DNA of 64,000 bases from Spartinivicinus marinus (lineage in GTDB: Bacteria; Pseudomonadota; Gammaproteobacteria; Pseudomonadales; Zooshikellaceae), in the NCBI RefSeq assembly GCF_026309355.1, contig NZ_JAPJZK010000001.1, forward strand, positions 4,174,501-4,238,500, written 5' to 3'. Position 1 is the stretch's first letter; every line of letters starts with the position of its first letter. The position numbers and the translations under genes are program-made. A model generated the notes under the pieces. The model saw nothing but the letters and a program-made list of their open reading frames with translations. It had not been told where the DNA came from and searched no databases. Below, one piece after another: positions 1 through 15,000 of this stretch.

Positions 1-3000
1 ATGGCGGTATTGAAAGTATTAACATTAAGGTACGTGCCTTTGACCCGAATGGTAATGAAAGTGATCCAGCGGCTAATGGTCGGTCGGAAATTACCATACA
101 TTTGTATGACCCAGAACAAGGTGCGCCACAACTAAAGATATTGTCACCAACAGATGGGGCTGTATTCCACGAAAAACAGCCAGTGACATTTGAAGTATTA
201 ATGCGCAATGTGTTAGAGGCCACTTTATATTTGGATATTGCTGGCCAGGCTGATCACTTGGATAACCCTACACCGATTAAACTGACGCGTAGTGCAGAAG
301 ACAAAGAGCAGGTATTTGTAACGACGACAATTCCTGCTATTGAAAAAGACGTGGTTGTGTTAGCCCGTGTGGAAGCTGGCACTGCGTTAAAAGCCCGTGC
401 TCACCTAAATGTGAAAAAAGATAAGGGTATTGATGAAGCATTAACAATTAACAGCCAGCCAGCAACCCATATCTTGTCGGGTACAGAGCTATCTGTACAG
501 GCTGCGGTAGAACCAGAAATGGTAGACTATAGCAGGCAGTCCAAACTGGCGGTTAAATCAGATCAGGCAGCATTAGTTGAGGCAGAATTGAAGCAAGGCA
601 TTCAGTTTTGGGAGACACCAACCAATGTAGCTAACTTAACCTTAGAGGCTTTATTAAAGGACTTATCTGGCCATAGTAAAACTGCCAGTAATACCCTACT
701 GGTGGTGCCTTACTTTAATGGCGATAAATTACCTGTTTATCAGACAACAGATGCTACCTGGCAAATTGAGCATCCTGCTTATGCGCTAGGCTTTAATAAC
801 AGTAACGCTGCTTTAATTTGGGTGGAAAACCAGCGTGGCGGTGGTTTTAATATCCGTAATGTAGAGCAGCAGTTAGTAACATCTGAACAAGGAAAAGTGA
901 AATTCCTTGGTTTTAATGGTCAACAATTAATCACCCAGGTATTAAAAGGTGGTGATGACCACCTAGTGGTATACCAGGCTCAAGCAGGTCAATGGCAATC
1001 TGTATTAGAGCAAAAAATTTACGGTGATTTGGTTGGAGTAAATGGTCAGGCAGTATACCTGCAATATGGTCAAACCCTGTCAGCAGTGGTATTAACTGCA
1101 AATCAACACAACCAATTACAAGCAGTGCCTGCTGCAGGTATTAGTGTGGCAGAGCCAATACGTGCCGTGCAGTTGGATCAAGGCCAGTTATATGCACTGA
1201 CGGCTTCTGGTTTATACCAATTTGGCTTAACTGTGGCGGATGGCTTTTTACAGCTTAATCAGCAGTTATTCCTGGCTTTAGCTGACCAGCAAGGGTTGGC
1301 AGTCAGTGGTAATCGTTTGGCTACTTGGGTAACCAATCAAGCGGGTACTAAAGTACAGCAGTTTGCGATTAGTGACCAAGGTGAGTTGATACAAGCAATT
1401 GATCAAACAATAAACTTACCTAATACCATTAACCAAGCTCACTGGGATAACCAATGGCTTTGGCTTGCAACTGAACAAGATAATCAGCCTTTATGGAAGG
1501 CTTATCAACAAGCTAACCAGGTAGCAGACTATCATGCTAATGAGCTGTTATTTACACCAACGGCTTTATTTGAAGTAACCTCTCAGGCGATTTTACAGCG
1601 TGCTGTTCAAACATCGACATCATTACCACAACCGAAGGTAACGACTAAAACAACAGCTACGGGTTGGCAGTTAGATGTCAGTGCTGCGCCATTACAACCA
1701 GAGACATCACAGCCTGACTTAAAGCTGTGGTTGACTGATCAGCAAGGTAAATTATTAATTGCTGCTCGTAATGGCCAGCAATTGTTGCTGCCTTATTCTC
1801 AGAAAAATGACAGCGTAAATCTGCATTGGCAGAGTCGTGCAGGCAGTGGACAAATGGCTGTTAATTTACCTGCAGTGAATAATTTTATTGCTAATACAAG
1901 CTGGCAGCCAGCCAATGGTCAGTCGTTAACCTCCGCTGGTTTAGTACCTGTCACTGCATTATTGGGTAATGATAATAAAGTCAGTCAAGCCAGTTTAGCT
2001 GATAAGCAGGCTATGGCATTAGTAGCAAATGCGGCGACTGGCTGGTGGCAATTGCCAGCTACTGTAGAACCGACAAATCTGGTTGTTGAATTAAATAGTC
2101 AGCCAACGACATTAAACTGGAATTTAATTAAATCGAGTGACAGTTCTGCTAATACCCGTTTGCAAGTATTACAGCCACAACATAACAGTCAGTTAAAAGA
2201 AGGTGATGAGGTAACAGTTGAATACCATGTGGCCACCACTCACCCTGATACTAATGAAAATATTAATTTTCACTATGCCGTCGTTGGTTTATATGACTTT
2301 AATGATCAGCTGATTTTCCGTCGGATAGTGAAATCTGCAAAAGGTAAGCTGTCATTTAAACTGCCTTCACTGCGTGGTGAACAGGAAAACTATCAGTTAA
2401 AAGTTGATGCTTATGCTGGGGCACATTATCAATACGATCAGGTCGTAGTAGGCTTGCGGTTATCACCCAAGTATACGCTACCTGTACCACAGTTAGTGGG
2501 CTTACCGCTATCGATTATGGCGGGTGCTGACTTAAATATTTCCCTTGAAAATAGCCTGCCTGTGGGTGCTTATGGCCAACTGGTGTTGAAAGATGAACAG
2601 GGGAATGTGTTAGCAGCAGGTGAAAAATCTATTCGCTATGCTATACCTGATTTGTCTTATATTAACCAAACCCTTGAGCTGACAGCAGAAATTACTGATG
2701 ACTTTGGTAATAAAGAGACTGTTGTACGCAAGATAAAGGTGGTTCGTCCATTTATATTAGAGAAGACTAATAATTTATTGGCTCATGACCTGTTGTTACC
2801 TGATGTTGGTTATAGCTGGTATGTGCAAGGCCGTGAGCTATATACCACAACTGATGGCAAAGTAACTCAGCTGGATAGGGACTTCACCCAGTTACAACGG
2901 CTTGGTGATCGGTTAATTGGCTTAGATCCTAATTATGGGCTGTTATTTATCGATCCAGCTGAAGACTATTTAGAAGTGGGACGTCACCCATTAGCTGGCT

Positions 3001-6000
3001 TAAAAGGTTTTGTTCAAAATGGTCGTGAGCTGATTGCTTGGAGTGATGAGCAAGCTTACCGCTATCAAATTCGTGGCAATGCATTAGAAAACTTACAGAC
3101 GGTTAACTTAAATAATTTGAATGAAAATAACCAAAGTCTGCTTATTCAAGCAGTGGAGTGGAATAACCAGTTTTATCTACTCACCCAAAATGGCTTATAC
3201 CCTTGGGACAGCGCCAGCCCTGTAGCATCAATTAAAGAAGCGAAGTGGGCTAAAGTGCACAATAGTGGTGTATGGGTGATGACGGAACAAAATACCCTGC
3301 ATCGTATAGCTAAAGTAAGGCAAGTGCAGTCTCTTGCCTTACCTGGTTCAGCTGACCAAGCCCTATCTGTTGGTAATTATTTATTATTGGTTAATCAGGC
3401 TGCTCAGCAGTTATATGTGGTCGATACACATATTGCTGATCAGCCACAATTAATTGGTCAATTTACTGTACCTGAATTACAGGGTAATCAAGTGAGCTTT
3501 GCCCAAGGTAACCTGTATTTAGGTGGTCATACAGGGGCCGTTTATAAAGTCCAGTTTAATGACAACAATTGGCAAACCGTGTTGGCTGCTCAGCCAAATA
3601 AAGGATTGGTTACAGACCTGAGTTTACATAATGGCCGGCTACATGTTGCAGCAGCAGGTTATGGAGCCTATCAACGCTACTTCCACAATGGTAACTGGCA
3701 ATTAGAGAATTACCTGTCCACTTATACCAATGAAGTCAACCATATATTAGCTGATGGAGATAACCGCTATCTGGCTTTAAAGAAGACCAAGCAACTAATT
3801 AAGGTGACTGGTCAAGGGCTTACTATGCGTACTGAGCAACTCTTAACGGGAGTTGAAGTTGAGCGCATGGTGCTTACGTCTGACTATATCGTGGCGTCTT
3901 CAGGAACAAGACTGTTTTATGTCAACCGTCATACCCATGAAAACCACATGGTGGATTTGACTAAGCAAGATGCTACGGCAGGTGAGGTAATTACTGGCCT
4001 AACCAATTTACAAAATATTGTTTATGTCACTACCCAACAAGGACGAATTTTCCGTGTGGATGTAGGTAGCCAATGGCCAATAGAAACGCATCAGATCAAA
4101 ATTGAACCTGCTTATACAGGAGCAGCAGCGGCGATTGCATTGGTGGGAGCAGGTTTTGAAAAACTGTATTTTGTTAATGGACTACAAACCATTACGGTTT
4201 TGGATGTTAATACACTTAAAACTAAAAATAGTAAATTACCGCAATTATCAGAAGGCAGTGCAGGGCAAATTACTGCAATACATGTCAATCAGGGAGTGCT
4301 TTGGGTTGGTTATGTTGATGATGCGGGCGAAGTATTAATCAGTGCGTACAGTTTAGCAAAACAACAATGGCTTGAAGGGTTAACCAAGCCAGTCAGTGAA
4401 CTGACTGAAACCCGTGCCAGTGCCAAAGTGACTGCAATAGCAGTGGAAGGCAATTGGTTGGCGATTGGGCTAGGGGGTGAAGGTGTTGTATTAACACAAT
4501 ACCCCATGGCATTAGTACATGCGGCAACCCAACTGGCTGAACCTAAGCAATGGAATATTGTTGTACAAGGCGATCAGTTATCTTTTGCCTTAGAAAATAA
4601 TCAAGCGGTAAAAACAGTTCAGTATGTACTGAGCATTATTGACCACTATGAATTAGAGGTGGGCAGTAATCGGGTGACAACGGAAGAAAGCATTATTGGT
4701 GCTTCTCAACAAGCGCCATTTACTGCAGGTGTTGTGGTACCTGCCCAGTTGCGTAATGGCCAGCCATTCTTTATCCGTTCCCGAATAGAAACCTTCACAG
4801 GTGAAGTAATTGAAGGGGCTGAGCGAGGAGTAATGCTACAGGGTGAGGAGCTGCCACAAAATGAGTTTGATGTTGAGTTATTTATTGATAGCACCAGCTA
4901 TCTGCCAAAACCCTTTAAAATTGAGGCATTAGTTAATAACTCTACATTCCCTGTACAACAGGTAGAGTATTATATTTCTGAAGGGAAAACAGCCGATGGA
5001 GCCTATCAAATGATAGGTAAACATTATGGCCCGGAATATGTGATCTATCGTAATTACGAACAAGAACGCAATGGACATTATATTAAAGTGCGGGCAATCG
5101 ATATTTATGGCAATGTAGCAGAGTCTGCTGCTAAACCCATTACCCGACAGTACGACTCGAAAGACCCCATCTTATCTTTACGAATTGAAGGTGAGTCGGT
5201 TTATAACAATAAAGTGATTGAAGGCCACCCATTTGAAGTACTGGGTAGTTATAGTGATGAGCAAAGTGGAATTGATGTTGCTTTCTTATACCGTAATGAC
5301 GAACTGGTGAAAGCGGAAGTTGGTGGTAATCAAATTCATTTTACTGAAACCACACCTGTAAAAGGCCAACAGTTAAAGTATAAGCTGGTTGTCAAAGACT
5401 ATAGTGGTAACACTAATTCAACTGACTTAAGTTATACCGTTATTGAAGATACGCAGCCTAAATTAACTGGCTTAGTCATAAATGGGCAATCATTAGCACT
5501 TGATCAATTATCAACAGTAAAAGCCAGTGTTCGTGAACGCAGCAGCTTTGAAGTGTCTGTTGCTGCAAATGACGATGTTGCTTTAGACCATGCTGAAGTG
5601 GTTTGGAATGGCTTTAGTCAAACTAAGGACTTCTATAAAAATACTTCAGGCTCTGTTTATTTTACAGTAAATGATTTGCGTGATGCTCGGGTAGCTGAAA
5701 CAGGAGAGCAAACTACTTTAACCGTAAAATTATACGATAATGCAGGACAAGTCCGTCTGCACCAAGTGCCAGTGAAACTGGTGAGAGACCAGGCTCCTGA
5801 TATCGAAAAGCTTAAAGTTAAGCCGCCTGTTGCAGGTATTTATGGAAACAATGCCGCTATTGAATTAAGTAATTTAGATAAAATTGATGATGGTGGGAAA
5901 AAGCAGTTATTACTTCAAATTTATCAAGTGATGTCTAATGGTGAGCTGGTTCTTTTAGAGGAAACAAGCCAAAAAGGCTGGCGCAATTATTTAAATGTAG

Positions 6001-9000
6001 CGCTAAAACTGCCAACAACCGATGTTTTTCCTGATGATAACTATCGCTTTAAAGTCAAAGTCATTGATAGCTTAGGTCAGGATGCGGAATCAGAAACCTT
6101 TACGATTCCACTAACGCAAAAACCAAACACAATCAGCTTTATCAAAAGTGATGATGCTGCAATTAACCCGGCTAAGGTTAAAGTGGGCGATACAGCGATT
6201 TATCAAGTAAAAGTGCTTGATAGTGCGGCAAAACCAGTAGCTAACCAGCAAATTCAATGGTTATTAGTAGATGATGAAAACCGGGATGACCCAAAACCGA
6301 TAGTTACCTCTGCCACTGATACAACAGGCGTTGCCCAATTAACCTTTGATACTGTTCGTGAAGCCAAGAAATACTTTATTCAAGCGAAGCTGACTGAATA
6401 CTCCTATATTGGTGGTGTTTCTACTCCAGTCACCATAATACCTGGAAAAGTGGCGTCTATTGATTTGGATTATCCACAACAAGTGGTGGCAGGAAGCGGC
6501 TTTACCATGCGCTTTGCTGCCTATGATGCAGCCAGTAACGAAGTCACCTTGGAAGAGTCTGTACCATTAACCTTGAAATTACCTGAAGGCTTCCATTTTG
6601 GTTTTTCCAATAACCTGAATGTAGTTAATGATGGTAATAGAGAAAGTGCCCAAATTTTAGTTAAACAAGGGATAGAAGTTGAAATTGAGGCTGCGACTAA
6701 AGCGGATCGAACGCCTTATGAATTTGATATTTCAAAAAATACACTTAGCTTAAGCATCAAGGGGCAAAAACTCAGTGGGCATAAGAAACCTACTATAAAA
6801 GTTATTCCTGGTAAGCTTACCAAGTTTGTACTGAATCAAACGCTGATGGATAATCCTCCATTAGGACGTGTTGATATTTTAGAGGCTGGTGAAAAAGTAT
6901 CTCTTACAATTGGTGTGCAAGATGCATTTGGTAACACTGTATCTGAGGGCAATCAGAATAGAAGTGTTGATATACCAGTTAAATTAACCCTAATTGAAGG
7001 GGGTAATAATGACTTGGTTGAGCTTCCTGATAGTCTTGTGATTATTAATGGGGTGAAAACGGCATCTTTTGAGTTAGCTTCAAATAAACCAGCTTTAATT
7101 AAATTTGAAGTAAAAGGCATAGTAGAAGGAAAAGAAATTACTCAATTATTTACTATTGAGTTCGTTAAATATTTGCCTGCAGTAAAAAATACAAAGTTTG
7201 AGCCAGTTAATGACTTGCATATAACGCCAGTTTATTTGGAGTTTACTGAAGAGCTGGCTCACTATTCTTTTGAACCTTCACGTTTAGCTCTGGTTGATAA
7301 AAATACAAGTCAAAGATTAGCTGGCAAATGGACCTTTATGACTAACCAGCTAAAATTTGATCCTGTGTATAGGCTGGCTGTAGGTCAAACTTATGAGTTT
7401 GATACTGCAAAAAGCTGGTTAAAAGGAAAGGCTGAAAATGATGGTGTATTGCCACAACTAGTCGCGGTTAATGCGCCAGACTTGTACATCAGCCATAAAG
7501 AAGGTGGTTTTATTAAGGAAGAAAATGGACAAAGCTATCGATATGTTCTTGAAAACAGTGAAATAACCATACTTACTGAGTCAATAAGTCAGTCTATTCA
7601 AAATGCTAAAGCAGAGTGGTTTGCTTTAGCTGAAGAGCAAATTAGCCTTGGTGGCACTAGAAATATCCAACTAGTGGTACCTAGTGTTAATACACTGGTT
7701 AATGAAAGCAGCAGTCTAAAGCCATACTATAGTTCATTACTTTCAGTTTCTGCTGAGCATGGCCACAATAGTGAGCCGCTAAAAGTAGCTAATACGCTTT
7801 CATACCGGGTACTGCCAATAAATGGAGACTATGATAATGATGGCTTAACTAATGGTTTTGAGTTTGCTATTGATGGCCTTAACCCTCTGCTTTCAGATTC
7901 TAATGGAAATGGAATACCTGATGATAAAGATGGTTTAGTACATAAACAGCATGTTATTGATATAGCTGAACATAAAACTACTGATGGAAATAGTGCAGAT
8001 GATCCTGGCACATCCTATATTTTCAGTCTTGAAGAGTTAAACCGAGTTATTTCTAATAATGTAGAAGAGGGAGTTACTTTAAGTGAAATTAAAATAATAA
8101 CCTTGCCTAATAATGGAAACCTATATGTTTTTGGTGAGCGGATAACCCAAGCAAGTGCTGTAAGTGGCGTTGTGATTGCTGCTAGTGATATCAACCAGTT
8201 TAGCTTTGTAGCTGATAATAACGCCAGTGGTTATCAATACACATCCTTCAGTCTGCAGTTGGCTGATGAAGTGGGTAATCTGACTTATATAACAGTAGTT
8301 GTCAATATCACACCTAAAGCAGATGTGCCCTATCTTGCTTGGTCAACCCAGTTAATGACTGATAATAGTGTGGTTTTAGCTAGTGACTTTGAAGAGTTGG
8401 CTATCACCTCTAATAATAATGATGAAAATCATGTGTCTTCTATTGAAGAATGGCTAACAGATGATAATAGTAAAATAGAAGTGAGAGGCTGGGGATATTC
8501 TGCCCATAGCGGAATTAACTTTATTGAACTAAATGAAGACCCTGCTAATAATCACCCTGATGCATTTAATGTATATAGAGAGGTTGAAACTAGGGGTGGT
8601 GTTTCGTATCAACTAACTTTCTTTTACTCGCCAAGACCTGGATATGGAAGTGATGTAACTAAAATCGAGCTTTGGTGGGCAGGCCAGTTAATCGATACGA
8701 TTGCTGCTGATGGGACAGGTTTATCTGAAACAAAATGGCAGCAATATTCTTATACTCTGCCAGGGATTGAAGGTAAAGCACGCCTTGAGTTTAAAGCCGC
8801 TGGTATACCTGTGGAAAATGGGCGTGGAGGGTTTATTGATACAGTTAAAATGACTGAATTAATGAACAATGCAGGTGATAACACTATTAAGCTGCCAACA
8901 TTAAATGCGGCTTTAATTGATCAAGATGGTTCTGAGGATTTAGCCGTTAGCTTAACAGGCTTACCAGAAAATGCTGTCATGTCTGATGGAGTAAATTCAG

Positions 9001-12000
9001 TCACCGCATTTGAAGGTGGAATTTATAATATTTCAGACTGGTCGCTAAAACATTTGATGATAATTCCACCTGCAGAAAATCCAGTAGATAAAATAGAAAT
9101 AATTGCGACAGCAATAAGCACTGAATATACAGGCGATAAATCATCAACAAGGAAGCGTTTTAGTATTCCACTGGTGGTGCAGCCGGTTATTGACTTTGAA
9201 ACAGAAGTACTAGGTGGTTATTTCTGGAAGTATGAAGGTACAAAGCAGTGGCAGCGAAAAGAGAGAATGGGAAGGCTAGGTTCCTCTGCTTGGGAAGCAA
9301 CAGGTATTAATTCAGGAGAATTCATGTCTGTTAAAACGGTTGTGAACTCAAAAGGTGGCTTTGGTTCTTTTGATCTAGCAACTAATACCACTACAGGAAA
9401 TACTTTAACATTTTCGATTGATGGAAAAGTAATTGGTACATGGGATGGAAAGACCGACTATAAGAACATTCGTTATACTCTGTCTGCTGGTAAGCATGAA
9501 TTAAAGTGGACTTATACAGCTAAAAATGCTCAAAACACTTCTGAAGAGGGAATTTGGTTAGATAATTTAATTATCCCTGCTTCACCTGACCAGGACCAAG
9601 ATGGAGTTGTTGATGGTTGGGAGTATGAATATTTTAATAATTTATCTACTGATTTTAGTATTTATGATCCTGAACTTGATCAAGATGATGACCAATTAAC
9701 GGATTTAGAAGAGGCTAGAGCTTTAACAAATCCAAGTGATGCTGATACAGATAAAGATGGTTTGCCTGATGGCTGGGAAGTTCAGTATCAACTTAACCCT
9801 TTAGCTAATGATGCTACAGAGGATAAGGATGGTGATAAACAAAATAATCGTGAAGAGTTTTTAGCTGGCACTGACCCTACTGATGAAACCAGTGTAAATG
9901 CAAAAATACTGGTTGATTTTGAAAATGAAACATTAGGTGGATACTTCTGGAAGTACCAAGGACAGAGCTACTGGCATAGATCCGAACATAATTCTTACGA
10001 AGGACAATTTGCATTTAGATCTGGAGATATAAATGATAGTCAAAGCTCTGAGGTATCAACTGTTGTATATAGTGATGGAGGAAAAATAAGTTTCTATCGT
10101 TCAGTAGGGTCTGAAAAATGTTGTGATTCTTTGAAGTTTTTCATTAATGGAGAAGAAAAAGGCTCTTGGGCTGGTGATGTTGAATATGAGAAAGTTGAAT
10201 TTGAACTTGCTGAAGGTGTGCGCAAACTTACCTGGAAGTATGTAAAAGACAACTCACAAAGTCATAATTCTGATACGGCTTGGATTGATAACCTTGTAAT
10301 TCCAGCTTCAAATGACACTGACTATGATGGTGTAGCTGATGGTTGGGAATACACATATTTTGATAACTTAGATACTGATTTTAAGCAATATGACTCATCC
10401 AAAGACAGTGATGATGATGGCTTGACTGATATTGAAGAAGCAAAAGCTCATACCAATCCACATAATAAAGATACAGATTATGACGGTTTACCTGATTCAT
10501 GGGAATTATCTTATGGAACCCACCCACTTCGTAACGATGGGGCAGAAGATAAAGACAATGATGGTCGTAATAACTTCTCTGCTTATGTGCTAAGTCAACA
10601 AGACTATCCTGCCAATGCTGACAGAGACGGTGATGGCCTGCCTGATATATGGGAAGCAAGGCATGGCTCAAACCCCATTAATGAAGATAGAAATGGTGAT
10701 GCTGATAAGGATGGTATTAATAATTTCTCTGAATATGTGTTAAGTGTTGAAAACTATTCTACAGAAGCAGACTGGGATAGTGACGACATGCCTGATATTT
10801 GGGAAGCTAATCATGGGTCAAACCCAGTCAGTAGTGATGTAAGTGAAGATGCTGATAATGATGGGATTACGAATTATGCAGAGTATGTACTGAGTAAAGA
10901 TAATCATCCAGCAGATGCAGATTGGGATGGTGATGACATGCCTGATATATGGGAGGCTCAGCATGGCTCAAATCCTGTAAGTGATGATGAAGGTGGTGAT
11001 GCCGATAATGATGGGGTGACTAATTATGCGGAGTATGTATTAAGTAAAGAAAATCATCCAGCAGATGCAGACAGGGATGGTGATGGCATGCCAGATATTT
11101 GGGAAGCACAGCATGGATCAAACCCTGTTAATAATGATGTAAATGCAGATGTAGATGATGATGGAGTAAATAACTTTTCAGAATATGTTTTAAGCATAGA
11201 AAATTACTCAGCTGATTTAGATTATGATAAAGATGGTATGCCAGATATATGGGAGGTGCATAATAAGGCTAATCCTGTAGTATCTGACGGTAATGAAGAT
11301 GGTGATAACGACCAACTAAATAACCTGTCAGAATATGTTCTAAGTAATGAAAATTATTCTGAAAAGTTAGATTGGGATAAAGATGGTATGCCAGATATAT
11401 GGGAAGTAGCTAATAAGCTAAATCCTGTAAAAGATGATGCTAAACAAGATCCAGATGCAGATGGTGCAACTAATATTGAGGAGTATGTTGCGAAAACTGA
11501 TCCAAATAACCAGGGTAGTGTTCATAAGCTATTGGTAGACTTTGAAGATACTAGAAATTTTGGCGGTTATTTTTGGGAGTATGCAGGAGAAAGTTACTGG
11601 AGTCGTACATCTAGCAAGGTGTATGAAGGTAAATATGCATTAGAGTCAGGAAAAATTACTCATAACCAGTTTACTGAGATAACAACTACTGTAAATAGTA
11701 AAGGTGGTTATATAAGCTTTTACCAATCTGTAAGTTCTGAAAGTAAATACGATTTTTTACAGTTTATAGTTGATGGAGATGTTAGAGGTTCATGGGCAGG
11801 AAACCATGGATATAGTAAAGTTAGATATAAACTATCTCCTGGTAAGCGAAAATTAACGTGGAAATATTATAAAGATGGAACTGTTGATAATGGTTCAGAC
11901 AAAGCTTGGATAGATAATATTATTATTCCTGCATATCAAGACTCAGATAATGATGCTGTGCTTGATGGTTGGGAGTACAAATACTTTGGATCTCTCGATA

Positions 12001-15000
12001 CTGATTTCAGAAGCTATGATATTACCTTAGATAGTGATGAGGATGGTCTGCTGGATATAGATGAGGCAAAAATACATCATACCAATCCATTTGAGCTAGA
12101 TACTGATAAAGACGGTATGAGTGATTCCTGGGAGTTAGAGAATAATACAAATCCTAGGAAAATTGATGCTGCTGCTGATGTTGATGGTGATGAGTTAAAT
12201 AACTTATCTGAGTATATTTTAAGTCAAGCAAACTATCCTGCTGACTTAGATTGGGATAAAGATGGTATGCCTGACATTTGGGAGGTATCAAATCGTTTTA
12301 ACCCTGCAGATAATAGTGATGCTGATGCTAATGCAGATGGTGATGAAGCTACAAATGTTGAAGAATATATCTCAGGAACAGATCCTCATGATGAAACGAG
12401 TTTTCTTAAGTTATTAGTAGAGTTTGAGCAAGTAAAACAATTTGGTAATTATTTCTGGTTGTATGAGGGACCTAAGCTCTGGCAGCGAAGCTCTAGTAAA
12501 CCGTTTAAAGGTAGCTATTCCTTACGTTCGGGAGCTATTGACAATAATCAATTTACAAAAGTCAATACGTCCATCAATAGTAAAGGGGGAATGGTTAGTT
12601 TTTACTTGGCGACTAGTTCAGAAAGTGACCATGATAAGTTAGAGTTTTATATTGACGGTGAAACTAAAGGGGTATGGTCAGGTGATAATGAATACAAGAA
12701 AGTATCATTTGAGTTGCCACCAGGTAGGCATACACTGTCATGGAGTTATAGTAAGAATAATAGCTCAAGTAGTGGTGATGATGCAGTTTGGATTGATAAT
12801 TTAATTATTCCTGCATTACCTGATTCAGATAATGATGGTGTTGCTGATGGCTGGGAGTATAAATATTTTAATGAGAGTCTTGATACTAACTTTTCTGAGT
12901 ACAGTTCTGAGCTAGATAGTGATAAGGATGGTTTAACTGATCTTGATGAAGCTAAAGCTCATACAAACCCTCATAATACAGACACAGACAACGATGGTAT
13001 GGGAGACAGTTGGGAAGTTAAGCATGGCTCTGATCCATTGTTGGCTGATAAAGATGCAGATGCTAATTCGAATGGAATTAGCAATTGGGAAGAGTTCATA
13101 AACAGTGCAAATACACTGATAGATTTTGAAGAGTCTACAATAGGAGGCTTTTTCTGGAAATATCAGGGAGATCAACCATGGAAGCGTACAACTGAAACAT
13201 GTGTTAAAAGTGGCAGCTACTCATGGCGATCAGGAGAAATTGATCATAATCAAACTTCGAAAGTAAGTACTATTGTTAATAGTATTGGCGGCACACTTCG
13301 TTTTGAGCGCTCTGTTTATGCTGACTCAAATGATAAGTTCCGTTTTTATATTGGTGATAATTTAATAGAAGAGTGGTCTGGTGCTGTTCGTATTTCTCCT
13401 GTTGAATATGAGCTGCCATCTGGTCGCCATAAATTAACCTGGGAGTATACTAAAGACAGTAGCGGTGTTTCTGGAACAGATTTAGCTTGTATTGATAAAC
13501 TACAAATACCTGCTATACCAGACTCGGATAACGATGGGGTAATTGATGGATGGGAGTATGAATATTTTGACTCTCTAGAAATTAATTTTGCAGAGTATGA
13601 TACTAGCTTAGATAGTGACGAAGATGGGCTGACTGATTTAGAGGAGGCCAGATTACAAACTGACCCACATCACCAGGATACTGATCATGATGCCATGCCT
13701 GACAAGTGGGAAATTGAGCATGGTTCCAACCCTAAGGTTCAGGATCGTAATATTGATGTAGACAATAATGAAGTCTCTAATATAGATGAGTATTTACGAA
13801 GTGTCAGTGAAGACGCAAAATTACTTGACTTTAATTCTAATAATTATGCAGGCTTTTTTACGCAGCAAAGTGGTTCTGGAAACTGGGAAATACAGCCTTC
13901 TTCAGTAGTTAATGGAAAGGTATTAAGAGTAGTTAATACAGAATTACACAAAACATCAAAACTAGGGTTCAGTTTTAACTCAGGTTTTGGTGGGAAAATA
14001 CAATTGAATTTAACAAAAAGTGTAGGAGGAGCTGTAACAATACTAGTTGATAATGAGCCAGTTAGTAACTGGAGTGCTGAGGATGTCTTTGCTCAAAAAT
14101 TACTTACATATCTAGTTGAGCCTGGGAAGCACAGTGTTACTATTGAATTTGTTCCGGAGCAAATGGAATCTTTTATTGAATTAGATAACGTAATACTTCC
14201 TGCTGAACCAGACTCGGATAAAGATGGAGTAGTGGATAGTTGGGAATATGAATATTTTAAATCATTGGACACGAACTTTACTAATTATAATAGTGAGCTT
14301 GATAGTGATGATGATGGAATAACCGACCTTGAAGAGGCGAAGGCAAATAGTAATCCTTTTGGTAAAGTTATTAACTCAGGTTATTTGCTTTCGATTGTGG
14401 CAGCGAATAAAAATAAGCATAAAATTGAAGCTGATGTAAACAATACCGAGCATCCAGATTGGAATAAAAATTTCCAGCAAACTAAAGACATAGGCATTTT
14501 TCATTATCATTTCAGTAATAGTGAAAAAGTATACACACCTACTTATTCAGGTATAATTAATGACTTTAATATAAATTGGAAGCTAGAATTAGAAAGTCGT
14601 AATGCTACATATTGGGAAGACAAAGCTGACGTTGACTTGGAGTTTCAGAATAATGAAGGAGAAACCGTCGCTGCTATCCGTATATTACACTATGATAGCT
14701 TCAAACATCATATTTGGTATGGCCCAAATTTAAGCAAACTCCAAAAGGCTCCTCAAAAAATTGGAAAAACTAATGGTCCTTATGCACTTTTAACTAATGG
14801 TGTTTTAAGCTTTACTGAAAATAGTTTAAGTTTTAACAGTTATCCTTCCCGAGAAGTTAATGAGCATCTTAATTCAGACTTTAAGCTTAAGAGCGATATG
14901 AAGTCTGTAACAAGAATAAAAGTAAGCAATATGTCTGCCATTTCAACATATAATCAAGCAAGTGGAGGCGTTGCATATACTACTCTCAAGATTATTAGTA

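Noticed and set aside
10381-10671. Open frame on the - strand inside the TSP3 region
   Set aside because: Shadow of the acidic repeat coding on the + strand (His/Tyr-rich antisense of Asp/Gly codons); no ribosome site.
10602-11501. Regular repeats suggesting a CRISPR array
   Set aside because: Units are 150 bp, in-frame protein repeats without short identical repeats and unique spacers.
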